From positions 190,955,887 to 191,019,886 of the forward strand of contig OV050030.1 of NCBI GenBank assembly GCA_920105625.2: 64,000 bases of DNA. The letters are read 5' to 3'. The translations under genes and the position numbers were made by a program. Under the pieces are notes generated by a model that was not told the DNA's origin, made no database searches, and saw only the letters and a program-made list of their open reading frames with translations. Positions 1-14,580 of the stretch are shown here, piece after piece. Each line of letters begins with the position of its first letter. Positions within the stretch are counted from its first letter, which is position 1. This DNA comes from Clusia tigrina. Its lineage: Eukaryota; Arthropoda; Insecta; Diptera; Clusiidae.

Positions 1-917
1 GCATGGCTATGATCGATAGCGTATATTGACAAGAGGCACGAGTACTTTATTGTCACAAAATTTCGAGGTTTTATGACGCTCCAGCAAAAAGTTACAAGCA
101 TTTCAATATTGCAAACATTGATAAGCACCGTTTAGAAGGTTGGTCCATTGGAAGTTTTATCAGTGTTTCAATTTGGACTCAAGGGTAGCATGGCTATTAC
201 CGATAGCTTAGATTGACAAGAGGCACGAGTACTTTTATGTCACAAAATTTCAAGGTTTTATGACGCTCCAGTAAAAAGTAACAAGCATTTGAATGTTGCA
301 AACTTTGATACGCACCATATAGAAGTTAGGGCTATTGGAAGGTTTATCAGTTTTTCAATTTGGACTCAAGGGTAGCCTGGCTATGACCGATAGCTTAGAT
401 TGACAAGAGGCACGAGTACTTTATTATCGCAAAATTTTAATGTTTTATGACCCTCCAGTAAAAACTTACAAGCATTTGAATGTTGCAAACTTTGATATGC
501 ACCGTATAGAAGGTAGGGCTATTGGAAGGTTTATCAATTTTTCAATTTGGACTCAAGGGTAGCATGGCTATTACCGATAGCTTAGATTGACAAGAGGCAC
601 GAGTACTTTATTGTCACAAAATTTCAAGGTTTTATGACGCTCCAGTAAAAAGTAACAAGCATTTGAATGTTGCAAACTTTGATACGCACCATATAGAAGT
701 TAGGTCTATTGGAAGGTTTATAAGTTTTTCAATTTGGACTCAAATGTAGCATAGCTATGACCGATAGCTTAGATTGACAAGAGGCACGAGTACGATATTG
801 TCACAAAATTTCAAGGCTTTATGACGCTTCAGTAAAAAGTTACAAGCATTTGAATGTTGCAAACTTTGATAGGGCCATTCGAAGTTTTATCAGTGTTTCA
901 ATTTGGACTCAAGGGTA

Positions 918-3900
918 GCATGGCTATGACCGATAGCGTAGATTGACAAGAGGCACGAGTACTTTATTGTCACAAAATTTCAAGGTTTTATGACGCTCCA
1001 GTAAAAAGTAACAAGCATTTGAATGTTGCAAAATTTGATAGGTTTAGTGCGCACGGCAAAAAGGTGTTAGGGCCATTGAAAGTTTAATCAGTGTATCAAT
1101 TTTGACTCAAGGATAGCATAGCTATAACCGATAGCTTAAATTGACAAGGGGCACGAGTGCTTTATTGTAACAAAATTTCAAGGTTTTATGACGCTCCAGT
1201 AAAACTTTACAAGCATTTGAATGGTGCAAACTTTGATAATCACCGTATAGAAACTAGGGCCATTGGAAGTTTTATCAGTGTTTCAATTTGGACTCAAGGG
1301 TAGCATAGATATGCCTGATAGCTCAGATTGACAAGAGGCACGAGTACTTTATTGTCACAAAATTTCAAGGTTTTATGACGATCAAGTAAAAAGTTACAAG
1401 CATTTGAATGTTGCAAATTTTGATAGGTGTAGGGCCCAACGTACAGAAATTTGGGCCATTGGAAGTTTTATCAGTGTTTCAATTTGGTTCCAAAGGTAGC
1501 ATGGCTATGACCGATAGCTTAACTTGACAAGACGCACGAGTACGATATTGTCACAAAATTTTAAGGCTTTATGACGCTTCAGTAAAAAGTTACAAACATT
1601 TGAATGTTGAAAACTTTGATAAGTGTAGTATGCACGGAAAAAAGGAGTTAGGGCAATGGAAGTTTTTTATCAGTGTTTCAATTTGTACTCATGGCTATGA
1701 CTGATAGCGTAAATTGACAAAAAGCACGAGTACTTTATTATCACAAAATTTCAAGGTTTTATGACGCTCCAGTAAAAAGTTGAATGCATTTGAATGTTGT
1801 AAACTTTGATAGGTGTAGTACGCACGGAAAAAAGGAGTTAGGGCCATTGGAAGTTTTATCAGTGTTTCAATTTTGACTCAAGGGTTGCATAGCTATGACC
1901 GATAGTTTAAATTGACATGGGGCACGAGTACTTCATTTTCACAAATTTCAAGGTTTAATGACGCTCCAGTAAAAAATTACAAGCATTTGAATGTTGCAAA
2001 CTTTGATACGCACCGTATAGAAATTAGTGCCATTGGAAGGTTTATCAGTGTTTCAATCTGGACTGAAGTGTAGCATGGCTATGACTGATAGCTTAAATTG
2101 ACAAGAAGCACGAGTACTTCATTCTCACAAAATTTGAAGGGTTTATGACGCTGCAGTAAAAAGTTACAGGCATTTGAATGTTGCAAACTTTGATACGCAC
2201 CGTATAGAAGTTTGGGCTATTGGAAGGTTTATCAGTTTTTCAATTTGGACTCAAATGTAGCATAGCTATGACCGATAGCTTAGATTGACAAGAGGCACGA
2301 GTACGTTATTGTCACAAAATTTTAAGGTTTTATGACGCTCCAGTAAAAAGTAACAAGCATTTGAATATTGCAAACATTGATAAGCACCGTTTAGAAGTTT
2401 GGTCTATTTGAAGTTTTATCAGTTTTTAAATTTGGACTCAAGGGTTGCATGGCTATGACTGATAGCGTAAATTGACAAGAAGCACGAGTACTTTATTATC
2501 ACAAAATTTCAAGTTTTTATGACTTTCTAGTCAAAAGTTGAATGCATTTGAATGTTGTAAACTTTGATAGGTGTGGTACGCACGGCAAAAAGGAGTTAGG
2601 GCCATTGGAAGTTTTATCAGTGTTTCAATATTGACTCAAGGGTAGCATAGCTATGACCGATAGATTAAATTGACAAGAAGCACGAGTACTTAATTTTCAC
2701 AAATTTCAAGGTTTTATGACGCTCCAGTAAAAAATTACAAGCATTTGAATGTTGCAAACTTTGATACGCACCGTATAGAAATTAGTGCCATTGGAAGGTT
2801 TATCAGTGTTTCAATCTGGACTGAAGTGTAGCATGGCTATGACTGATAGCTTAAATTGACAAGAAGCACGAGTACTTAATTTTCACAAATTTGAAGGTTT
2901 TATGACGCTCCAGTATAAGATTACAAGCATTTGAATGTTGCAAACTTTGATACGCACCGTATAGAAATTAGTGCCATTGGAAGGTTTATCAGTGTTTCAA
3001 TTTGGACTCAAATGTAGCATAGCTATGACCGATAGCTTAGATTGACAAGAGGCACGAGTACTTTATTGTCACAAAATTTCAAGGTTTTATGACGCTCCAG
3101 TAAAAAGTAACAAGCATTTGAATGTTGCAAACTTTGATAGGTGTAGGGCGCACCGTACAGAAATTAGGGCCTTTGGAAGTTTTATCAGTGTTTCAATTTG
3201 GACTCATGGGTAGCATAGCTATGACCGATAGCTTAAATTGACAAGAAGCACGAGTACTTCATTCTCACAAAATTTCAAGGTTTTATGACGCTCCAGTAAA
3301 AAGTAACAAGCATTTGAATATTGCAAACATTGATACGCACCATATAGAAGTTAGGTCTATTGGAAGGTTTATAAGTTTTTCAATTTGGACTCAAATGTAG
3401 CATAGCTATGACCGATAGCTTAGATTGACAAGACGCACGAGTACTTTATTGTCACAAAATTTCAAGGTTTGATGACGCTCCAGTAAAAAGTAACAAGCAT
3501 TTGAATGTTGCAAACTTTGATACGCACCATATAGAAGTTAGGTCTATTGGAAGGTTCATAAGTTTTTCAATTTGGACTCAAATGTAGCATAGCTATGACC
3601 GATAGCTTAGATTGACAAGACGCACGAGTACTTTATTGTCACAAAATTTCAAGGTTTGATGACGCTCCAGTAAAAAGTTACAAGCATTTGAAGGTTGCAA
3701 ATTTTGATAGGTGTAGGGCGCAACGTACAGAAATTAGAGCCATTGGAAGTTTTATCAGTGTTTTAATTTGGTTCCAAGGGTAGCATGGCTATGACCGGTA
3801 TCTTAAATTGACAAGTTGCACGATTACTTGTTGGTTACAAAGGGCCATTTGAAGTTTGATCAGTGTTTCATTTTGGACTCAAGAATCGCATGGCTATGAC

Positions 3901-5230
3901 CGATAGCTAAGATTGACAAGAGGCACGAGTACGATATTGTCACAAAATTCCAAGGCTTTATGACGCTTCAGTAAAAAGTTACAAGCATTTGAATGTTGCA
4001 AACTTTGATAGGGCCATTCGAAGTTTTATCAGTGTTTCAATTTGGACTCAAGGGTAGCATGGCTATGACCGATAGCGTAGATTGACAAGAGGCACGAGTA
4101 CTTTATTGTCACAAAATTTCAAGGTTCTATGACGCTCCAGTAAAAAGTTACAAGCATTTGAAGGATGCAAACTTTGATAGGTGTAGGGCGCAACGTACAG
4201 AAATAAGGGCCATTGGAAATTTTATCAGTGTTTCAATTTGGACTCAAGGGTAGCATGGCTATGACCGATAGCGTAGATTTACAAGAGGCACGAGCACTTT
4301 ATTGTCACAAAATTTCAAGGTTTTATGACGCTCCAGTAAAAAGTAACAAGCATTTGAATGTTGCAAAATTTGATAGGTTTAGTGCGCACGGCAAAAAGGT
4401 GTTAGGGCCATTGAAAGTTTAATCAGTGTATCAATTTTGACTCAAGGATAGCATAGCTATAACCGATAGCTTAAATTGACAAGGGGCACGAGTGCTTTAT
4501 TGTAACAAAATTTCAAGGTTTTATGACGCTCCAGTAAAACTTTACAAGCATTTGAATGGTGCAAACTTTGATAATCACCGTATAGAAACTAGGGCCATTG
4601 GAAGTTTTATCAGTGTTTCAATTTGGACTCAAGGGTAGCATAAATATACCTGATAGCTCAGATTGACAAGAGGCACGAGTACTTTATTGTCACAAAGCTT
4701 CAAGGTTTTATGACGATCAAGTAAAAAGTTACAAGCATTTGAATGTTGCAAGTTTTGATAGGTGTAGGGCCCAACGTACAGAAATTTGGGCCATTGGAAG
4801 TTTTATCAGTGTTTCAATTTGGTTCCAAACGTAGCATGGCTATGACCGATAGCTTAAATTGACAAGACGCACGAGTACGATATTGTCACAAAATTTTAAG
4901 ACTTTATGACGCTTCAGTAAAAAGTTACAAGCATTTGAATGTTGAAAACTTTGATAAGTGTAGTATGCACGGAAAAAAGGAGTTAGGGCAATGGAAGTTT
5001 TTTATCAGTGTTTCAATTTGTACTCATGGCTATGACTGATAGCGTCAATTGACAAAAAGCACGAGTACTTTATTATCACAAAATTTCAAGGTTTTATGAC
5101 GCTCCAGTAAAAAGTTGAATGCATTTGAATGTTGTAAACTTTGATAGGTGTAGTACGCACGGAAAAAAGGAGTTAGGGCCATTGGAAGTTTTATCAGTGT
5201 TTCAATTTTGACTCAAGGGTTGCATAGCTA
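918..5230 (+). repeat. Satellite segmental duplication, offset 3335 bp
   Basis: The multi-monomer block at about 918-1895 recurs at about 4253-5230 at a constant offset of 3335 bp. It shares rare variants: the GGTTTAGTGCGCACGGCAAA monomer (1039 and 4374), the AATTTGTACTCATGGC junction (1680 and 5015), and the GACGATCAAG variant. Just upstream the offset is 3139 bp, so the later copy has gained one 196-bp monomer (4057-4252). Both copies sit in the same satellite and orientation. This is a tandem or unequal-exchange duplication of a block of about five monomers. Confidence 0.8.
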
Positions 5231-6658
5231 TGACCGATAGTTTAAATTAACATGGGGCACGAGTACTTCATTCTCACAAAATTTGAAGGGTTTGTGACGC
5301 TCCAGTAAAAATTACAGGCATTTGAATGTTGCAAACTTTGATACGCACCGTATAGAAATTAGTGCCATTGGAAGGTTTATCAGTGTTTCAATTTGGACTG
5401 AAGTGTAGCATGGCTATGACTGATAGCTTAAATTGACAAGAAGCACGAGTACTTCATTCTCACAAAATTTGAAGGGTTTGTGACGCTCCAGTAAAAAGTT
5501 ACAGGCATTTGAATGTTGCAAACTTTGATACGCACCATATAGAAGTTTGGGCTATTGGAAGGTTTATCAGTTTTTCAATTTGGACTCAAATGTAGCATAA
5601 CTATGACCGATAGCTTAGATTGACAAGAGGCACGAGTACGTTGTCACAAAATTTCAAGGTTTTATGACGCTCCAGTAAAAGGTTACAAGCATTTGAAGGT
5701 TGCAAACATTGATAGGTGTAGGGCGCAACGTGCAGAAATTAAGGCCTTTGGAAGTTTTATCAGTGTTTAAATTTGGACTCATGGGTAGCATAGCTATGAC
5801 CGATAGCTTAAATTGACAAGGGGCACGAGTACTTCATTGTCACAAAGGTCCATTTGAAGTTTTATCAATGTTTCATTTTGGACTCAAGGGTCGCATGGCT
5901 ATGACCGATAGCTTAGATTGACAAGAAGCACGAGTACTTTATTGTCACAAAATTTTAAGGTTTTATGACGCTCCAGTAAAAAGTAACAAGCATTTGAATA
6001 TTGCAAACATTGATAAGCACCGTTTAAAAGTTTGGTCTATTTGAAGTTTTATCAATTTTTCAATTTGGACTCAAGGGTTGCATGGTATGACTGATAGCGT
6101 AAATTGACAAGAAGCACGAGTACTTTATTATCACAAAATTTCAAGTTTTTATGACTTTCTAGTAAAAAGTTGAATGCATTTGAATGTTGTAAACTTTGAT
6201 AGGTGTGGTACGCACGGCAAAAAGGAGTTAGGGCCATTGGAAGTTTTATCAGTGTTTCAATATTGAGTCAAGGGTAGCATAGCTATGACCGATAGTTTAA
6301 ATTGACATGGGGCACGAGTACTTAATTTTCACAAATTTCAAGGTTTTATGACGCTCCAGTAAAAGATTACAAGCATTTGAATGTTGCAAACTTTGATACG
6401 CACCGTATAGAAATTAGTGCCATTGGAAGGTTTATCAGTGTTTCAATTTGGACTCAAATGTAGCATAGCTATGACCGATAGCTTAGATTGACATGAGGCA
6501 CGAGTACGTTATTGTCACAAAATTTCAAGATTTTATGACGCTCCAGTAAAAAGTTACAAGCATTTGAAGGTTGCAAACTTTGATAGGTGTAGGGTGCAAC
6601 GTACAGAAATTAGGGCCTTTGGAAGTTTTATCAGTGTTTCAATTTGGACTCATGGGTA

Positions 6659-7990
6659 GCATAGCTATGACCGATAGCTTAAATTGACAAGGGGCACGAG
6701 TACTTCATTGTCACAAAGGTCCATTTGAAGTTTTATCAGTGTTTCATTTTGGACTCAATGGTCGCATGGCTATGACCGATAGCTTAGATTGACGAGAGGC
6801 ACGAGTACTTTACTGTCACAAAATTTCAAGGTTTTATGACGCTCCAGTAAAAAGTAACAAGCATTTTAATATTGCAAACATTGATAAGCACCGTTTAGAA
6901 GTTTGGTCCATTTGAAGTTTTATCCGTGTTTCAATTTGGACTCAAGGGTTGCATGGCTATGACCGATAGCTTAGATTAACAAGAGGCACGAGTACTTTAT
7001 TGTCACAAAATTTCAAGGTTTTATGACGCTCCAGCAAAAAGTAACAAGCATTTGAATGTTGCAAACTTTGATAAGCACCATATAGAAGTTAGGTCTATTG
7101 GAAGGTTTATAAGTTTTTCAATTTGGACTCAAATGTAGCATAGTTATAACCGATAGCTTAGATTGACAAGACGCACGAGTACTTTATTGTCACAAAATTT
7201 CAAGGTTTGATGACGCTCCAGTAAAAAGTTACAAGCATTTGAATGTTGCAAACTTTGATACGCACCGTATAGAAGTTAGGGCTATTGGAGGGCTTATCAC
7301 TTTTTCACTTTGGACTCAAATGTAGCATAGCTATGACCGATAGCTTAAATTGACAAGAGGCACGAGTACTTCATTGTCACAAAGGTCCATTTGAAGTTTT
7401 ATCAGTGTTTCATTTTGGACTCAATGGTCGCATGGCTATGACCGATAGCTTAGATTGACAAGAGGCACGAGTACTTTATTGTCACAAAATTTCAAGGTTT
7501 TATGACGCTCCAGTAAAAAGTAACAAGCATTTTTATATTGCAAACATTGATAAGCACCGTTTAGAAGTTTGGTCCATTTGAAGTTTTATCCGTGTTTCAA
7601 TTTGGACTCAAGGGTTGCATGGCTATGACCGATAGCTTAGATTAACAAGAGGCACGAGTACTTTATTGTCACAAAATTTCAAGGTTTTATGACGCTCCAG
7701 CAAAAAGTAACAAGCATTTGAATGTTGCAAACTTTGATAAGCACCATATAGAAGTTATGTCTATTGGAAGGTTTATAAGTTTTTCAATTTGGACTCAAAT
7801 GTAGCATAGTTATAACCGATAGGTTAGATTGACAAGACGCACGAGTACTTTATTGTCACAAAATTTCAAGGTTTGATGACGCTCCAGTAAAAAGTTACAA
7901 GCATTTGAATGTTGCAAACTTTGATACGCACCGTATAGAAGTTAGGGCTATTGGAGGGCTTATCACTTTTTCACTTTGGACTCAAATGTA
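6659..7990 (+). repeat. Two copies of a 666-bp higher-order repeat
   Basis: Monomer starts at 6659, 6763, 6951, 7138, 7325, 7430, 7617, 7804 and 7991 give steps of 104, 188, 187, 187, then 105, 187, 187, 187. One short (deletion-form) monomer followed by three 187-bp monomers therefore repeats as a 666-bp unit. Corresponding monomers in the two units are nearly identical, while monomers within a unit differ. This is the classic signature of a higher-order repeat. Confidence 0.85.
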
Positions 7991-10469
7991 GCATAGCTAT
8001 GACCGATAGCTTAGATTGACAAGAGGCACGAGTACGTTATTGTCTCAAAATTTCAAGGTTTTATGACGCTCCAGTAAAAAGTTACAAGCATTTGAATGTT
8101 GCAAACTTTGATAGGTGTAGGGCGCACCGTACAGAAATTAGGGCCTTTGGAAGTTTTATCAGTGTTTCAATTTGGACTGATGGGTAGCATAGCTATGACC
8201 GATAGCTTAAATTGACAAGGGGCACGAGTACTTCATAGTCACAAAGGTCCATTTGAAGTTTTATCAGTGGTTCATTTTGGACTCAAGGGTCGCATGGCTA
8301 TGACCGATAGCTTAGATTGACAAGAGGCACGAGTACTTTATTGTCACAAAATTTCAAGGTTTTATGACGCTCCAGTAAAAAGTTACAAGCATTTGAATGT
8401 TGCAAACTTTGATAGGTGTAGGGCGCACCGTACAGAAATTAGGGCCTTTGGAAGTTTTATCAGTGTTTCAATTTGGACTCATGGGTAGCATAGCTATGAC
8501 CGATAGCTTAAATTGACAAGGGGCACGAGTACTTCATAGTCACAAAGGTCCATTTGAAGTTTTATCAGTGGTTCATTTTGGACTCAAGGGTAGCATGGCT
8601 ATGACCGATAGCGTAGATTGACAAGAGGCACGAGTACTTTATTGTCACAAAATTTCAAGGTTTTATGACGCTCCAGTAAAAACTAACAAACATTTGAATG
8701 TTGCAAAATTTGATAGGTTTAGTACGCACGGCAAAAAGGAGTTAGGGCCATTGAAAGTTTAATCAGTGTTTCAATTTTGACTCAAGGGTAGCATAGCTAT
8801 GACCGATAGTTTAAATTGACATGGGGCACGAGTACTTAATTTTCACAAATTTCAAGGCTTTATGACGCTTCAGTAAAAAGTTACAAGCATTTGAATGTTG
8901 CAAACTTTGATAGGTGTAGTACACACGGAAAAAAGGAGTTAGGGCCACTGAAAGTTTTTTTATCAGTGTTTCAATTTGGACTGAAGTGTAGCATGGCTAT
9001 GACCGATAGCTTAGATTGACATGAGGCACGAGTACGTTATTGTCACAAAATTTCAAGGTTTTATGACGCTCCAGTAAAAAGTTACAAGCATTTGAAGGTT
9101 GCAAACTTTTATAGGTGTAGGGCGCAACGTACAGAAATTAGAGCCTTTGGAAGTTTTATCAGTGTTTCAATTTAGACTCATGGGTAGCATAGCTATGACC
9201 GATAGCTTAAATTGACAAGGGGCACGTGTACTTCATTGTCACAAAAGTCCATTTGAAGTTTTATCAGTGTTTCAATTTGGATTCAATGGTCGCATGGCTA
9301 TGACCGATAGCTTAGATTGACAAGAGGCACGAGTACCTTATTGTCACAAAATTTCAAGGTTTTATGACGCTCCAGTAAAAAGTAACAACCATTTTTATAT
9401 TGCAAACATTGATAAGCACCGTTTAGAAGTTTGGTCCATTTGAAGTTTTATCCGTGTTTCAATTATGACTCAAGGGTTGCATGGCTATGACCGATAGCTT
9501 AGATTAACAAGAGGCACGAGTACTTTATTGTCACAAAATTTCAAGGTTTTATGACGCTCCAGTAAAAAGTAACAAGCATTTGAATGTTGCAAACTTTGAT
9601 AAGCACCATATAGAAGTTAGGTCTATTGGAAAGTTAATAAGTTTTTCAATTTGGACTCAAATGTAGCATAGCTATGACCGATAGCTTAGATTGACAAGAC
9701 GCGCGAGTACTTTATTGTCACAAAATTTCAAGGTTTTATGACGCTCCAGTAAAAGTTTACAAGCATTTGAATGTTGCAAATTTTGATAGGTGTAGGGTGC
9801 AACGTACAGAAATTAGGGCCATTGGAAGTTTTATCACTGTTTCAATTTGGTTCCAAGGGTAGCACGGCTATGACCGCTAGCTTAAATTGACAAGCTGCAA
9901 AGGGCCATTTGAAGTTTTATCAGTGTTTCATTTTGGACTCAAGAATCGCATGGCTATGACGGATAGCTTTAATTGACAAGGGGCACGAGTACTTGATTTT
10001 CACAAAATTTCAAGGTTTTATGACGCTCCAGTAAAAACTTACAAGCATTTGAATGTACTTTGATAGGTTTAGTACGCATGGAAAAAAGGAGTTAGGGCCA
10101 CTGGAAGTTTAATCAGTGTTTCAATTTTGACTCAAGGCTAGCATAGCTATGACCGATAGCTCAGATTGACAAGAGGCACGAGTACTTTAATGTCACAAAA
10201 TTTCAAGGTTTTATGACGGTCAAGTAAAAAGTTACAAGCATTTGAATGTTGTAAATATTGGTACACACCGTATAGAAGTTAGGGCCTTTGGAAGTTTTAT
10301 CAGTGTTTCAATTTGGACTCAAGGGACGCATTGCTATGACCGATAGCTTAGATTGACAAGAGGCTTTCAAGGTTTTATGACGCTCCAGTAAAAAGTTGAA
10401 TGCATTTGAATGTTTCAAACTTTGATAGGTTTAGTACGCTTGGAAAAAAGGAGTTAGGGCCACTGGAAT

Positions 10470-13400
10470 TTTAATCAGTGTTGCAATTTTGATTCAAGGG
10501 TAGCATAGCTATGACCGATAGCTTAAATTGACAAGGGGCACGAGTACTTGATTTTCGCAAAATTTCACAACGTACAGAAATTAGGGCCTTTGGAAGTTTT
10601 ATCAGTGTTTCAATTTGGACTCATGGGTAGCATAGCTATGACCGATAGCTTAAATTGACAAGGGGCACGAGTACTTCATTGTCACAAAGGTCCATTTGAA
10701 GTTTTATCAATGTTTCATTTCGGACTTAAGGGTCGCATGGCTATGACCGATAGCTTAGATTGACAAGAGGCACGAGTACTTTATTGTCACAAAATTTCAA
10801 GGTTTTATGACGCTCCAGTAAAAAGTAACAAGCATTTGAATATTGCAAACATTGATAAGCATAGTTTAGAAGTTTGGTCCATTTGAAGTTTTATCAGTGT
10901 TTCAATTTGGACTCAAGGGTTGCATGGCTATTAGCGATAGCTTAGATTGACAAGAGGCACGCGTACTTTATTGTCACAAAATTTCAAGGTTTTATGACGA
11001 TCAAGTAAAAAGTTACAAGCATTTGAATGTTGCAAATTTTGATAGGTGTAGGGCCCAACGTACAGAAATGAGGGCCATTGGAAGTTTTATCAGTGTTTCA
11101 ATTTGGTTCCAAAGGTAGCATCGCTATGACCGATAGCTTAAATTGACAAGACGCACGAGTACGTTATTGTACTTTATTGTCACAAAATTTTAAGGCTTTA
11201 TGACGCTTCAGTCAAAAGTTACAAGCATTTGAATGTTGCAAACTTTGATAGGTGTAGTACGCAAGGAAAAAAGGAGTTAGGGCAATGGATGTTTTTTATC
11301 AGTGTTTCAATTTGGACTCAAATCTAGCATGGCTATTACTGATGGCTTAAATTGTCAAGAACCACGAGTACTTTATTATCGCAAAATTTCAATGTTTTAT
11401 GACGCTCCAGTAAAAACTTACAAGCATTTGAATGTTGCAAACCTTGATACGCACCCTATAGAAGGTAGGGCTATTGGAAGGTTTATCAGTTTTTCAATTT
11501 GGACTCAAATGTAGCATAGCTATGACCCATAGCTTAGATTGACAAGACGCACGAGTTCTTTATTGTCACAAAATTTCAAGGCTTTATGACGCTGCACTAA
11601 AAAGTTATAAGCATTTGAATGTTGCAAACTGTGATAGGTGCAGTACGCACGGAAAAAAGGAATTAGGGCCACTGGAAGTTTTATCAGTGTTTCAATTTGG
11701 GCTCAAGTGTAGCATGGCTATGACTGACAGCTTAAATTGACAAGAAGCACGAGAACTTCATTCTCACAAAATTTGATGGGTTTATGATGCTCCAGTAAGA
11801 AGTTACAAGCATTTGAATGTTGCAAATTTTAATAGGTGTAGTACGCAACGTACTAAAATTAGTGCCATTTGAAGTTTTATCAGTGTTTCAATTTGGACTT
11901 AGGTGTAGCATGGCTAAGACCGATAGATTAGATTGACAAGAAGCACGAGTACTTTATTGTCACAAAATTTCAAGGTTTTATGACGCTCCAGTAAAAAGTT
12001 GAATGCATTTGAATGTTGCAAACTTTGATAGGTGTAGTACGCATTGAAAAAAGGAGTTAGGGCCACTGGAAGTTTTATCAGTGTTTCAATTTGGACTCAA
12101 GTGTAGCATGGCTATGACCGATAGCTTAAATTGACAAGAGGCACGATTACTTCATTGTCACACAGGTCCATTTGAAGTTTTATTTTTGTTTCATTTTGGA
12201 CTCAAGGGACGCATTGCTATGACCGATAGCTTAGATTGATAAAAGGCTTTCAAGGTTTTATGACGCTCCAGTAAAAAGTAACAAGCATTTGAATGTTGCA
12301 AACTTTGATAGGTGTAGTACGCACGGCAAAAAGGAGTTGGAGCCATTGGAAGTTTTATTAGTGTTCCAATTTTGACTCAAGAGTAGCATAGCTATGACCG
12401 ATAGCTTAGATTGACAAGAGGCACGAGTACGTTATTGTCACAAAATTTCAAATCTTAATGACGCTTCCGTAAAAAGTTAAAAGCATTTGAATGTTGCAAA
12501 CTTTGATAGGTGTAGTACGCACGGAAAAAAGGAGTTAGGGCCATTAGAACTTTTTGTCAGAGTTTCAATTTGGACTCAAGGGTAGCATAGCTATGACCGA
12601 TAGATCAGATTGTTAAGAGGCACGAGTACTTTAATGTCACAAAATTTCAAGGTATTATGACGATCAAGTAAAAAGTTACAAGCATTTGAGTGTTGCAAAC
12701 TTTGATAGGTGTAGTACGCACGACAAAAAAGAGTTAGGGCCATTAGGAATTTTCTCAGTGTTGCAATTTTGATTCAAGGGTAGCATAGCTATGACCGATA
12801 GCTTAAATTGACAAGGGGCACGAGTACTTGATTTTCGCAAAATTTCACAACGTACAGAAATTAGGGCCTTTGGAAGTTTTATCAGTGTTTCAATTTGGAC
12901 TCATGGGTAGCATAGCTATGACCGATAGCTTAAATTGACAAGGGGCACGAGTACTTCATTGTCACAAAGGTCCATTTGAAGTTTTATCAATGTTTCATTT
13001 CGGACTTAAGGGTCGCATGGCTATGACCGATAGCTTAGATTGACAAGAGGCACGAGTACTTTATTGTCACAAAATTTCAAGGTTTTATGACGCTCCAGTA
13101 AAAAGTAACAAGCATTTGAATATTGCAAACATTGATAAGCATAGTTTAGAAGTTTGGTCCATTTGAAGTTTTATCAGTGTTTCAATTTGGACTCAAGGGT
13201 TGCATGGCTATGAGCGATAGCTTAGATTGACAAGAGGCACGCGTACTTTATTGTCACAAAATTTCAAGGTTTTATGACGATCAAGTAAAAAGTTACAAGC
13301 ATTTGAATGTTGCAAATTTTGATAGGTGTAGGGCCCAACGTACAGAAATGAGGGCCATTGGAAGTTTTATCAGTGTTTCAATTTGGTTCCAAAGGTAGCA

Positions 13401-14580
13401 TCGCTATGACCGATAGCTTAAATTGACAAGACGCACGAGTACGTTATTGTACTTTATTGTCACAAAATTTTAATTCTTTATGACGCTTCAGTCAAAAGTT
13501 ACAAGCATTTGAATGTTGCAAACTTTGATAGGTGTAGTACGCAAGGAAAAAAGGAGTTAGGGCAATGGATGTTTTTTATCAGTGTTTCAATTTGGACTCA
13601 AATCTAGCATGGCTATTACTGATGGCTTAAATTGTCAAGAACCACGAGTACTTTATTATCGCAAAATTTCAATGTTTTATGACGCTCCAGTAAAAACTTA
13701 CAAGCATTTGAATGTTGCAAACCTTGATACGCACCGTATAGAAGGTAGGGCTATTGGAAGGTTTATCATTTTTTCAATTTGGACTCAAATGTACCATAGC
13801 TATGACCCATAGCTTAGATTGACAAGACGCACGAGTTCTTTATTGTCACAAAATTTCAAGGCTTTATGACGCTGCACTAAAAAGTTACAAGCATTTGAAT
13901 GTTGCAAACTGTGATAGGTGCAGTACGCACGGAAAAAAGGAATTAGGGCCACTGGAAGCTTTATCAGTGTTTCAATTTGGGCTCAAGTGTAGCATGGCTA
14001 TGACTGACAGCTTAAATTGACAAGAAGCACGAGAACTTCATTCTCACAAAATTTGATGGGTTTATGATGCTCCAGTAAGAAGTTACAAGCATTTGAATGT
14101 TGCAAATTTTAATAGGTGTAGTACGCAACGTACTAAAATTAGTGCCATTTGAAGTTTTATCAGTGTTTCAATTTGGACTTAGGTGTAGCATGGCTAAGAC
14201 CGATAGATTAGATTGACAAGAAGCACGAGTACTTTATTGTCACAAAATTTCAAGGTTTTATGACGCTCCAGTAAAAAGTTGAATGCATTTGAATGTTGCA
14301 AACTTTGATAGGTGTAGTACGCATTGAAAAAAGGAGTTAGGGCCACTGGAAGTTTTATCAGTGTTTCAATTTGGACTCAAGTGTAGCATGGCTATGACCG
14401 ATAGCTTAAATTGACAAGAGGCACGATTACTTCATTGTCACACAGGTCCATTTGAAGTTTTATTTTTGTTTCATTTTGGACTCAAGGGACGCATTGCTAT
14501 GACCGATAGCTTAGATTGATAAAAGGCTTTCAAGGTTTTATGACGCTCCAGTAAAAAGTAACAAGCATTTGAATGTTGAA
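10470..14580 (+). repeat. Satellite segmental duplication, offset 2280 bp
   Basis: The block from about 10470 to 12299 is repeated at about 12750 to 14579 with an offset of exactly 2280 bp and very few differences. Shared rare features include the truncated monomer joining TTTTCGCAAAATTT to CACAACGTACAG (10553 and 12833), the ACGTTATTGTACTTTATTG insertion (11161 and 13441), and GGACTTAAGGGTCGC. After about 12300/14580 the copies part: the second has lost about 33 bp in its next monomer. A related block continues at 15066 with offset 2648 relative to 12418. Confidence 0.87.
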
